From the NCBI GenBank assembly GCA_021825445.1, contig JAKAHA010000003.1, forward strand, positions 37,969-101,968: 64,000 nucleotides of DNA, given 5' to 3'. Of this stretch, positions 56,448-64,000 are shown one piece after another. The notes under the pieces were generated by a model that did no database searches, was not told the DNA's origin, and saw nothing but the letters and a program-made list of their open reading frames with translations. This DNA comes from a bacterium (lineage in GTDB: Bacteria; Patescibacteriota; Microgenomatia; UBA1406; GWC2-37-13). The stretch's first letter is position 1. Each line of letters begins with the position of its first letter. The position numbers and the translations under genes are program-made.

Positions 56448-58276
56448 TATTTTTTTATCTTAATCGTAAATGCCCGGTAAAGTAAAAATAGAAAAGATAA
56501 ACCAAAAATAACTGCAAAAATGTCAATAATTAACGTATAAAAAGCAGGAATAACTTTAATATTTTGCTTCAATAATTCTTTATTTAAAACATCGATTACC
56601 AATTCTCCATCAACACTTCTATTTTTTACTTTGGATGAAAAATTAAATGATATTGTTCTTTTTTCAAATGGTGCCAATACTGGAATAATAAGCTTATCTT
56701 TCTCAAGAATAATATTTTTTGCTTTTAAAAATATGGGTACAGACCACAAATAACTACTTCCGTTATTTTTTATAATAAATTTACCCTTATACAACTCATT
56801 ATCAGCAATAGTTGTTGCAAAATCTATCCCCTCAATAACTATTTCTTTTCTTTCCAGTGGCTGGCTGATAACTGGTTTAATTAAAATATCACGTGAATTT
56901 TCAATCTTATACATCCCGGCTGCAAGTGGCGAGTCTGGATTTTTTCCATGAATTACAAATGCAATATGATTTAAATCGAATGAATTAAAATAGTTGATAC
57001 CTGAGGTATTTTCCCAAGTAGGGTCGACCGAAATCCAATTTTCTGTTTTTAAATCAAAATATTCTGGCCATGAATGCAGGACATCGGAAGATAAAGAGAT
57101 TGGTTGCAATCTTGGATCAAGCGAAAATCCATAACCTTCCACCTCTCGGCTATAGATTCCTTTTTCGCGAGCGATTCCCACAAAAAGATCTGTAAATTCA
57201 AGGCAAACTGCTTGATCAGGATGCATTAGGACAATATCTGCTCCCAGCCTTTTATTATTATTGGAGCTAACTTTGTTGTAATCATATTTAAGTTTACCTA
57301 CAACAAAATCATAAATTAATTTTGGATCTGTTAAATTTTTGATCAAATCAACATTATTGATTTGCCAATATTTTTTTGCCGTAAGAAGATAATTTTTTTG
57401 TTTATTAATTTCTGTTCGAAAATACGGAGTAGAATCTTCTCTAGTTTTTGCATAAACCTCAATAAAACTTTTGTAATTAATTATCTTTGTTTCAAGTGGT
57501 TTGAGTAAATATTTACCTAAATAATTACCATCCTCGTCCAGTCTAGTTGATTCTGGAGCAGGGTCAATAGATTGTATAAATATTTTTTGATTCGATGTCT
57601 CAGGAGGGAAAGCGATTTCTGTAAAGACCGAATATATTTGATTATTTTTTAAATGATATGTTAATTCTGCTTGATAATTTTGAGCTTCTCCAAACACAGC
57701 ATAAATTGTTTTAGTCTTTGGATTATTCCAAATTATTTTATTACCTGTAACTACATCTGGATTAGGTTTTGCAATTGAAATTTTTTTATTTGTGGTTTCT
57801 GGTAGATTAACCGTAATTGAATAAGACTCATTTTGCGTATTTTCAATTACCGGTAAAACAACTTCCCAAACTTTTCCATTGACTTTAAATAAATTTGCTT
57901 GATCAAAACTTAAAAAAAAAGTATTAACGGAATCTTTGCCGATATTTGGATTTTTAAATTCCAGTTCAATTTTTGTTTTTTCCGATTCGTTAATAATTTT
58001 TGGTGTAATATACCCGTTGTCGTCTGATGTTTTCAGATTATTAATCGCAAAAGTATTAGGAAAACTTATAGAAAATTTACTAACATAAACCTCCGTCTTT
58101 AGATTGGTAATTTTTATCTTAAAATCTACTTGCGAATTTAAATTATTTTGAGACTGAGAAAGATTGTATTCCACCTGATAATCGGTCTTGAAGTCAGAAG
58201 CATAAACAGGAATAGATGATAGATGAAAGATGATAGATGATAGAAACAAAACAAAAAAATATTTAAAAAATTTCAT
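56447..58276 (-). CDS. exported transglutaminase-like cysteine protease-fold protein
   Basis: 609 residues. A signal peptide (residues 1-26, ending VYASD) is encoded by tandem GATGATA-like repeats. An immunoglobulin-like beta region (residues ~30-300) precedes the transglutaminase core. The triad Cys is in DQAVCLEFTDLF near residue 358, His in DVLHSWPEYF and Asp in SVDPTWEN. A second beta domain and a C-terminal membrane helix anchor it. The family includes peptidases and crosslinkers; the role is probably envelope-related. It lies between uvrA and uvrC, spaced 7 bp from uvrA. Confidence 0.82.
   Translation of the reverse strand: MKFFKYFFVLFLSSIIFHLSSIPVYASDFKTDYQVEYNLSQSQNNLNSQVDFKIKITNLKTEVYVSKFSISFPNTFAINNLKTSDDNGYITPKIINESEKTKIELEFKNPNIGKDSVNTFFLSFDQANLFKVNGKVWEVVLPVIENTQNESYSITVNLPETTNKKISIAKPNPDVVTGNKIIWNNPKTKTIYAVFGEAQNYQAELTYHLKNNQIYSVFTEIAFPPETSNQKIFIQSIDPAPESTRLDEDGNYLGKYLLKPLETKIINYKSFIEVYAKTREDSTPYFRTEINKQKNYLLTAKKYWQINNVDLIKNLTDPKLIYDFVVGKLKYDYNKVSSNNNKRLGADIVLMHPDQAVCLEFTDLFVGIAREKGIYSREVEGYGFSLDPRLQPISLSSDVLHSWPEYFDLKTENWISVDPTWENTSGINYFNSFDLNHIAFVIHGKNPDSPLAAGMYKIENSRDILIKPVISQPLERKEIVIEGIDFATTIADNELYKGKFIIKNNGSSYLWSVPIFLKAKNIILEKDKLIIPVLAPFEKRTISFNFSSKVKNRSVDGELVIDVLNKELLKQNIKVIPAFYTLIIDIFAVIFGLSFLFLLYRAFTIKIKK
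58205..58238. repeat. short tandem GATGATAGATG-type repeat in a signal peptide
   Basis: Repeated AGATGATAGATGAAAGATGA words encode the hydrophobic core LSSIIFHLSSIP of the transglutaminase protein's signal peptide. Confidence 0.6.
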
Positions 58277-58283
58277 AGTGAGA

Positions 58284-61175
58284 TTATTTCATTTTACTTA
58301 AATATTGTCCCGTATAGGAAGATTTTACCTTAAATATTCCATCAAGTGGACCCTGATATATAACTTCTCCACCTTTATCTCCTCCATCAGGTCCTAGATC
58401 AATTATATATTGACAACTTTTAATAACATCAAGATTATGTTCTATCACTATGACTGTATTGCCACGATCGACCAATTCTGTAATTGAATGAAGTAATTTT
58501 TCAATATCATAAAAATGAAGACCTGTTGTTGGCTCATCAAGTATGTAGATAGTTCGTCCCGTATCGCGACGTGAAAGCTCATTAGCAAGCTTTAATCTTT
58601 GAGCTTCTCCTCCAGACAAAGTAGGAGCTGGTTGACCTAATTCCAAGTACCCTAATCCGGTTTTTTGCAAGAAACTTAATTTTGAGTAAACTTTAAAATA
58701 ACTATTAAAAAATATTAAAGCTTCGTCAACTGTCATCTTTAAAATTTCATAAATATTTTTACCTTTATATTTAACTTCCAGTGTCTCTTTGTTATAGCGA
58801 TTACCTTGGCAGACATCACAAATTACATAAACATCAGCCAAAAATTGCATTTCAATTTTCAAAACTCCTGCTCCTTGACATTTTTCACATCGACCACCTT
58901 TAATATTAAAGGAAAACCTTCCTTTCTCAAATCCTCGCTCTCGAGCATCAACGGTTGATGCAAAAATCTCTCTGATTTCATCAAAAAAGCCTATATAAGT
59001 TGCTGGGTTTGACCGAGGCGTTCTACCTATTGGTGATTGATCAACCATATGGACTCGATCAAGATATTGATAACCTTCAATTTTTTTAAACTCACCAATT
59101 TTATCGTGAAAATACCCATCTAAATAATATTTAAGAGCAGGATAGATAGTCTCGGTAACTAAAGAAGATTTACCAGTTCCCGAAACTCCCGTCACTCCAA
59201 TTAAATTTCCAAGAGGAATTTTTACGTTGATATTTTTTAAATTGTTATGAGTGATTCCAGAAATTATCAATTCTCCATGATTTTTTTGTAGGGAACAAAT
59301 ATTTTTGTTCCCTACGTTAATCGTTTTTTCCCCTGTTAAATATTGCCCCGTCAATGATGTTTTTGATTTTTTCATTTCTGAAAGTTGACCGCTGAAAGTT
59401 ATTTTACCTCCATTTTTACCTGCCTTTTCTCCAAGCTCAACTAAATAATCGGCTGTTTCCATCGTTTCCCTATCATGTTCAACTACAATTAAACTATTTC
59501 CTAAATCACGAAGATTTTTCAAAGTTGTAATTAATGAGGCGACGTCTTTTGGATGGAGTCCGATTGATGGTTCGTCCAATACATAAAGAACCCCAGTCAA
59601 ACCACTTCCAATTTGGGAAGCAAGCCGAATCCTTTGAAGTTCACCACCAGATAATGTTCCAGCTTTTCTACTTATTGTCAAATACGATAAACCGACGCTG
59701 TTTAAAAAATTTAGTCTGCTTAGAATTTCTTTAATTATCGGTTGGGCAATTTGCTTTTCGTAAATTGATAAGCTCAATTCAAGTTTTTCTTTAAAATAAA
59801 TCGTTAGATGATCTATGGAAAAATCCGAAACTTGAGTAATATTATTTTTATCAATAGTGATTGCTAAAATCTCAGGTTTGAGTCTTAAACCTTTACACTT
59901 TGGACAAGTTTCCTCACGCATATATTTTTGTATTTCCATCGCTGAATAATCACCTTGAGTTTCACTATGTCTTCTTTCCAATTCCGTAACGATTCCTGTA
60001 AATTTTTCTTTGATTGTGGTTGGCTTACCAAAACGATTTACTCCTTCAACTAGATATTCTTTATTTGTCCCCTTAAGAAGTATATTTATTTCTTTACTAG
60101 TTAATTTACCCATTGGTAAATTAGTATTTATTTTTTCAGTTTTACATACTTGTTTTATCAACTTTACATACCACGTTTCATGAAAAAATAACTTGTTAAA
60201 AGGAAGAATTCCACCTTCCAGGACCGAAAGATTTTTATTTAAAATCAATTCGGGTTCTACCGCAAATATTGTTCCTATTCCGCGACAATTTTCACAGGCT
60301 CCAAGTGGCGAATTAAATGAAAACATCCTTGGCTCAATTTCAAATAAAGAAATATTACAAACTGGACAAGAAAATTTTTCCGAATATAAATGCTCCAATT
60401 CCCCAGTTTTGATAATCACCAGCCCGTCTGAAAGTTTTAATGATTGTTCAACAGCTGTGACCAATCTCGATCTTAAATTTTCTACAAAAACCTTATTTTT
60501 CATTTCTTTATATCCAAATGAAATCGCATCGATGATTGTTTCAATTTTATGTTTATTAGTTTTAATTAAATTTATTTCCGAATCTAAACTAAAAGTCTTT
60601 CCGTCGACAATTATTTGACTTAAACCTTTTGACCTGAGATTGTCAAAAAGATCTTTGAATTCGCCTTTTTTATTTCTAACAATTGGAGATATTATTAAAA
60701 ATTTATGTGGTTTAATTTTATCTATTAAAGTTTTATTTTCTATTTCTTTCATTATTCTTTCAACAATTTCATCAATCGACATTTTAACTATCTCCCTTTT
60801 GCATGTTGGACAATGTGGATGACCGACTTTAGCAAAAAGAAGTCGAAGATAATCGTAAATTTCGGTAATTGTTCCAACCGTTGATCGAGGATTATGAGAA
60901 GTTGTCTTTTGATCAATTGATATTGCAGGAGATAATCCTTCAATCAAGTCAACATCAGGTTTATCCATTATTCCTAAAAACTGGCGAGCATACGCAGATA
61001 GCGACTCAACATAACGCCGTTGTCCTTCGGCATAGATCGTGTCAAAAGCCAAAGAAGATTTGCCACTTCCTGAGATTCCAGTGATAACAACAAATTTGTT
61101 TTTTGGAATATCAACGCCGATATTTTTTAAGTTATGTTGGCGAGCACCGCGTATTTTTATGTAATCCATATGCAA
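58284..61175 (-). CDS. uvrA: excinuclease ABC subunit A
   Basis: 963 residues, full length. Two ABC ATPase modules: Walker [15 protein letters not shown] near residue 31 and [14 protein letters not shown] near residue 655, each with signature LSGGE(L/A)QR. Zinc-binding cysteine pairs are present (CPVC...CENC near residue 275 and CEKC...CDVC near residue 755). It detects DNA damage and loads UvrB. A family B-like palindrome (59288-59315) is inserted in frame and encodes [10 protein letters not shown] just before the second ATPase module. ATG 61169 is an alternative start. Confidence 0.97.
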   Translation of the reverse strand: MHMDYIKIRGARQHNLKNIGVDIPKNKFVVITGISGSGKSSLAFDTIYAEGQRRYVESLSAYARQFLGIMDKPDVDLIEGLSPAISIDQKTTSHNPRSTVGTITEIYDYLRLLFAKVGHPHCPTCKREIVKMSIDEIVERIMKEIENKTLIDKIKPHKFLIISPIVRNKKGEFKDLFDNLRSKGLSQIIVDGKTFSLDSEINLIKTNKHKIETIIDAISFGYKEMKNKVFVENLRSRLVTAVEQSLKLSDGLVIIKTGELEHLYSEKFSCPVCNISLFEIEPRMFSFNSPLGACENCRGIGTIFAVEPELILNKNLSVLEGGILPFNKLFFHETWYVKLIKQVCKTEKINTNLPMGKLTSKEINILLKGTNKEYLVEGVNRFGKPTTIKEKFTGIVTELERRHSETQGDYSAMEIQKYMREETCPKCKGLRLKPEILAITIDKNNITQVSDFSIDHLTIYFKEKLELSLSIYEKQIAQPIIKEILSRLNFLNSVGLSYLTISRKAGTLSGGELQRIRLASQIGSGLTGVLYVLDEPSIGLHPKDVASLITTLKNLRDLGNSLIVVEHDRETMETADYLVELGEKAGKNGGKITFSGQLSEMKKSKTSLTGQYLTGEKTINVGNKNICSLQKNHGELIISGITHNNLKNINVKIPLGNLIGVTGVSGTGKSSLVTETIYPALKYYLDGYFHDKIGEFKKIEGYQYLDRVHMVDQSPIGRTPRSNPATYIGFFDEIREIFASTVDARERGFEKGRFSFNIKGGRCEKCQGAGVLKIEMQFLADVYVICDVCQGNRYNKETLEVKYKGKNIYEILKMTVDEALIFFNSYFKVYSKLSFLQKTGLGYLELGQPAPTLSGGEAQRLKLANELSRRDTGRTIYILDEPTTGLHFYDIEKLLHSITELVDRGNTVIVIEHNLDVIKSCQYIIDLGPDGGDKGGEVIYQGPLDGIFKVKSSYTGQYLSKMK
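59288..59315. repeat. palindromic insert (family B variant) inside uvrA
   Basis: GTAGGGAACAAATA plus TTTTTGTTCCCTAC. Read on the minus strand as VGNKNICSL, then Gln, the same frame as the recJ copies. A close relative is intergenic at 31858-31885. Confidence 0.85.
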
Positions 61176-61282
61176 AATTTCTAATTACTAATTACCTAAT
61201 TAACCTAAATAATGACCAATATTCCAATTGGTTATTGGAGTTTGGTTATTTTTTAGAAATTAGGTCAATTTGATTAATTATG
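61176..61282. repeat. AT-rich intergenic inverted repeat, family A (copy 5)
   Basis: Between uvrB and uvrA. Left half TTTCTAATTACTAATTACC and TAACCTAAATAATGACC; centre CCAATTGG; right half GGTTATTTTTTAGAAATTAG. It is a clear imperfect inverted repeat around CCAATTGG. Confidence 0.65.
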
Positions 61283-63313
61283 TCAATTTTTAATCTCCTT
61301 AACTTTCTCTCTTATCTTAATCGCCAGTTCAAAGTTCAAATTTTCTGCCTGGTTTTTCATTTCTTTTTCCATTTTTTTAATTAGCTTTTTTTTATCAAAC
61401 GGCGTCAAACTATCAATATTCATTTCATCTAGATATCTTGAATCAAAGTCAAGGGTCAAAAACAAACTTTTTTCATCCTGATTCACAATTTTCTCTCTGA
61501 TTGGTTTATAAATTGTTTTTGGAGTAATGTTGTGTTTTGTATTGTATTCAACTTGATATTTTCTTCTTCGGTTGATTTCCTCAACTGCCTCCGTAATTGA
61601 TTTGGTCATTATATCAGCATAAAGAATAACTTGACCGGTAATATTGCGGGCAGCGCGCCCCATGGTTTGGACAAGTGAAGTCCGCGACCTTAAAAATCCC
61701 TCGCGATCGGCGTCTAAAATTGCGACCAACGTTACCTCAGGTAAATCTAATCCTTCCCGAAGCAAATTAACTCCAATTAAAACGTCAAAATTTCCCTTTC
61801 TTAAATTTTCCAAAATATTTGATCTTTCCAAAGTTTTTACATCACTATGGAGATATGCGGCATTAATTTTTTTCTCTTTTAAGTAAGTCGACAAATCCTC
61901 AGCCATTTTTTTTGTTAAAGTTGTGACAAGAACTTTTTCTTTCTTAGAAACTCGCTTTTCAATTTCTAAAATTAAATCCTGGACTTCATTAGTCGCTGGT
62001 TTAATAATGATTTCCGGATCAACTATCCCAGTTGGTCTGATTAGTTGCTCAACAATACCGCTAGACTTTGAACTTTGATCTTTGATTTTTGACCTTTCTA
62101 TCTCCCATTCATTCGGTGTTGCTGAAACATAAATTATTTTTTTTACCATCGGATAAAACTCTTCAAATTTTAGAGGTCGATTATCAAGAGCCGACCTTAA
62201 GCGAAATCCATAATCAATCAAAGTATTCTTTCGTGAGTAATCTCCATTAAACATTCCGCGAATTTGGGGAACCGTCATATGAGATTCATCGATAAAAAGT
62301 AACCAATCATCTCCATATTGTTGATTAAAATAATTGATCAAAGAATAGGGAGCATCGCCAGGTTTCCTCCCGTCAAAATATCGAGAATAATTTTCAATTC
62401 CATTTACATAACCGACCTCTTTTATCATTTCCAAATCATAATTAACTTTGCGGACTAATCTTTGCATTTCAACTATCTTATTTTTCTTTTTTAAGGCATC
62501 CGCTTCTTTTTTTAAATCGTCCCTGATTTGTTGTTCGGCACTTTTAAAAATAGCTGGATCCATTAGGTAATGTTTGGCGGGATAGATTATTAAACTCGTG
62601 ACTAGTGACTGGTGATTAGTGATTAGTTTGCCGGAAATGGGCTCAAACTGCTCAATTTTTTTAACAATATTATTTTCCAAAGTTACTCTATAACCAATAT
62701 CTTCGTAGGCAGGATAAATGTCGATTCTGTCTCCTCGAATTCTAAAAGTTCCTCTTTTAAAATCAAATTCACTTCGAGAATATTGGAGTTCTATCAAACG
62801 TCTGGCAATTTGTTTAATCTCAATTTTTTGTCCAATTTCTAATTCTAAAATAAAACGACCATATTCAACTGGTGAGCCGATGTTATAAATACAAGAAACA
62901 GAGGCAACGACTACTACGTCCTTACGGGTCAAAATATTAGTTGTGGCTTTTAATCGAAGCTTATCAATCAATTCATTGATCTGAGCTTCTTTTTCGATGT
63001 AAGTATCAGACGATGGCATATAAGCTTCCGGTTGATAATAATCGTAGTAAGAGACAAAATATGAAACGGCGTTTTCAGGAAAGAAATCACGAAACTCTTG
63101 ATAAAGTTGACCTGCTAAAGTTTTATTGTGAGAAATAATTAAAGTCGGCATTTGTAATTTTTGGATGACATTGGCGAGAGTAAAAGTCTTCCCTGACCCT
63201 GTCACTCCTAGAAGCACTTGATCTTTTTTACCCAACTTAACGCCTGCGACTAGTTTTTCAATCGCCTGCGGCTGATCTCCTGTTGGGGAAAATGAGGATT
63301 TTAGTTTAAACAT
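61283..63313 (-). CDS. uvrB: excinuclease ABC subunit B
   Basis: About 676 residues. Start set at ATG 63313 (MFKLKSSF); the frame from 63319 opens with TTG. Helicase motif I GVTGSGKTFTLAN is near residue 37, the damage-probing beta-hairpin region is YYDYYQPEAYMP near residue 90, motif VI is QTMGRAARN, and a UVR motif binding UvrC is at the C-terminus. Two word-like repeats are inserted in frame: 62064-62097 (SKIKDQSSKSS) and 62594-62629 (ITNHQSLVTS). It is followed by uvrA on the same strand. Confidence 0.97.
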   Translation of the reverse strand: MFKLKSSFSPTGDQPQAIEKLVAGVKLGKKDQVLLGVTGSGKTFTLANVIQKLQMPTLIISHNKTLAGQLYQEFRDFFPENAVSYFVSYYDYYQPEAYMPSSDTYIEKEAQINELIDKLRLKATTNILTRKDVVVVASVSCIYNIGSPVEYGRFILELEIGQKIEIKQIARRLIELQYSRSEFDFKRGTFRIRGDRIDIYPAYEDIGYRVTLENNIVKKIEQFEPISGKLITNHQSLVTSLIIYPAKHYLMDPAIFKSAEQQIRDDLKKEADALKKKNKIVEMQRLVRKVNYDLEMIKEVGYVNGIENYSRYFDGRKPGDAPYSLINYFNQQYGDDWLLFIDESHMTVPQIRGMFNGDYSRKNTLIDYGFRLRSALDNRPLKFEEFYPMVKKIIYVSATPNEWEIERSKIKDQSSKSSGIVEQLIRPTGIVDPEIIIKPATNEVQDLILEIEKRVSKKEKVLVTTLTKKMAEDLSTYLKEKKINAAYLHSDVKTLERSNILENLRKGNFDVLIGVNLLREGLDLPEVTLVAILDADREGFLRSRTSLVQTMGRAARNITGQVILYADIMTKSITEAVEEINRRRKYQVEYNTKHNITPKTIYKPIREKIVNQDEKSLFLTLDFDSRYLDEMNIDSLTPFDKKKLIKKMEKEMKNQAENLNFELAIKIREKVKEIKN

Positions 63314-63356
63314 AAGCAACCAATAATTTTACACCACTTTTTATCAATTTAGTAGA

Positions 63357-63362
63357 TATAAT
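63357..63362 (+). promoter_or_regulatory. -10 box of leaderless promoter (DedA gene)
   Basis: TATAAT ending 6 bp before ATG 63369. The gene is divergent from uvrB. Confidence 0.6.
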
Positions 63363-63368
63363 TGTTAA

Positions 63369-64000
63369 ATGGATGTAATTAAATTTCTGATTGACTTTAT
63401 AATACATATCGACGTACATTTGGGATCAATCATCTCCACTTATGGACTTGTAACTTACATTATTTTATTTCTTATTATTTTCATGGAAACTGGACTCGTA
63501 TTTACACCTTTTTTACCAGGAGACTCTCTTCTTTTTGCCGCTGGTGCTTTTGCGGCCATTGGCTCTTTAAATATTTGGCTACTGTTTTTACTTATGGCAA
63601 TAGCTGCAGTACTTGGTGATACAGCTAACTACTGGATCGGTTATTTATTCGGCAAAAAAATTGTTGCTCATCCGAAGATTCCAATTGACGAAAGCCATAT
63701 CGAAGAAACCCAAAAATTTTTTCATAAACATGGTGGTAAGACAATTATCATGGCGCGATTCATGCCTTTTGTGAGAACCTTTGCTCCATTTGTAGCCGGA
63801 ATTGGAAGGATGGATTACAAGCAATTTATTTCTTTTAATTTAATTGGTGGAATTTTATGGGTAGCTGTTGCAACTTTTTCCGGATATTTTTTTGGCAACA
63901 TTGAGTTTGTCAAAAAAAATTTTTCTTTGGTAATATTTGGAGTTATTATTATATCACTACTGCCAATTATATTTGAATTTTTCAGAAATAAAATTCAAAA
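63369..64000 (+). CDS. DedA-family membrane protein (3' end outside window)
   Basis: The frame opens at ATG 63369 (MDVIKFLIDF) and runs past the window end, giving 210 visible residues. The DedA/SNARE-associated pattern is clear: FMETGLVFTPFLPGDSLLF near residue 38, GDTANYWIGYLFGKK near residue 79, and FFHKHGGKTIIMARFMPFVRTFAPFVAG near residue 117. The family includes undecaprenyl-phosphate flippases and other lipid transporters. It starts 6 bp after a TATAAT, so it is probably leaderless. Confidence 0.9.
   Translation, partial: MDVIKFLIDFIIHIDVHLGSIISTYGLVTYIILFLIIFMETGLVFTPFLPGDSLLFAAGAFAAIGSLNIWLLFLLMAIAAVLGDTANYWIGYLFGKKIVAHPKIPIDESHIEETQKFFHKHGGKTIIMARFMPFVRTFAPFVAGIGRMDYKQFISFNLIGGILWVAVATFSGYFFGNIEFVKKNFSLVIFGVIIISLLPIIFEFFRNKIQ

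Noticed and set aside
60193-60618. 141-codon plus-strand ORF opposite uvrA
   Set aside because: It is the antisense shadow of the conserved uvrA zinc-finger region, with no start signal or family pattern.
1-64000. Recoded UGA (UGA=Gly) as in Gracilibacteria/SR1
   Set aside because: TGA ends genes such as ugd and rmuC, and conserved proteins read through normally without in-frame TGA.
1-64000. CRISPR array
   Set aside because: The repeats are dispersed palindromes without regular spacers, and there are no cas genes.

Overview
The window is a gene-dense, strongly AT-rich bacterial chromosome segment that uses the standard genetic code, with TGA acting as a stop. The gene set points to a Patescibacteria / Candidate Phyla Radiation genome, most likely Microgenomates (OP11-like). 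The evidence is compact proteins, an IF-2 that starts at its G domain, DUF4012, DUF5679, DUF4446 and DUF3048 proteins, stand-alone topoisomerase-type zinc ribbons, several enzymes with lost catalytic residues, and many short dispersed repeats. This placement is inferred from gene content, not from a marker phylogeny.

Layout. 1-2.7 kb: a WecA/TagO-like phosphoglycosyl transferase and a short MiaB. 2.7-5.9 kb (minus): a frameshifted unknown gene, an MntA/HepT pair and alanine racemase. 5.9-11.9 kb (plus): nucleotide-sugar genes (rmlB, an rmlD-like gene, ugd, a UDP-glucuronate decarboxylase-like gene) and a GT2-GtrA glycosyltransferase, probably for surface polysaccharide. 12-14.5 kb (minus): PEGA/SH3 protein, EamA transporter, HAD phosphatase. 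14.5-21.3 kb (plus): a leader with terminator, then argH-argG-argF-argS and radA. 21.4-28.3 kb (mostly minus): RodZ-like protein, an epmA-like gene with efp, and hrcA-grpE-dnaK-dnaJ under a CIRCE-like operator. 28.4-30.7 kb (plus): nfo and cca. 30.7-38 kb (mostly minus): MBL hydrolase, zinc ribbons, secDF, DUF3048 and DUF4446 proteins, and small nucleotide-handling proteins. 38-51.7 kb (mostly plus): DUF4012, rplY, nusA-infB and a DHH-like gene, rmuC, recJ, NYN nuclease, AspRS-YbaK fusion, DD-carboxypeptidase. 51.7-63.3 kb (minus): membrane proteins, a solute-binding protein, secG, uvrC, a transglutaminase protein, uvrA and uvrB, with one tRNA-Leu on plus. 63.4 kb to the end: a DedA protein cut by the window edge.

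Four things stand out. (1) Several families of short palindromic or word-like repeats occur between genes and also in frame inside genes, especially recJ, uvrA, uvrB, uvrC, cca, argS, miaB and epmA. (2) Many genes have a -10 box ending about 6 bp before the start codon, which implies widespread leaderless mRNAs. (3) Regulatory candidates include a short Arg-Arg leader ORF with a terminator before the arg genes, a trinucleotide microsatellite forming the spacer of a promoter, a CIRCE-like operator and a structured RNA before a lipoprotein gene. (4) Unusual proteins include an AspRS that lacks its GAD insert and carries a C-terminal YbaK domain, and an EpmA-like enzyme in an operon with EF-P.

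No intergenic stretch exceeds 300 bp. The longer gaps hold repeats or leaders and are listed below. No CRISPR array, insertion sequence or prophage was seen.
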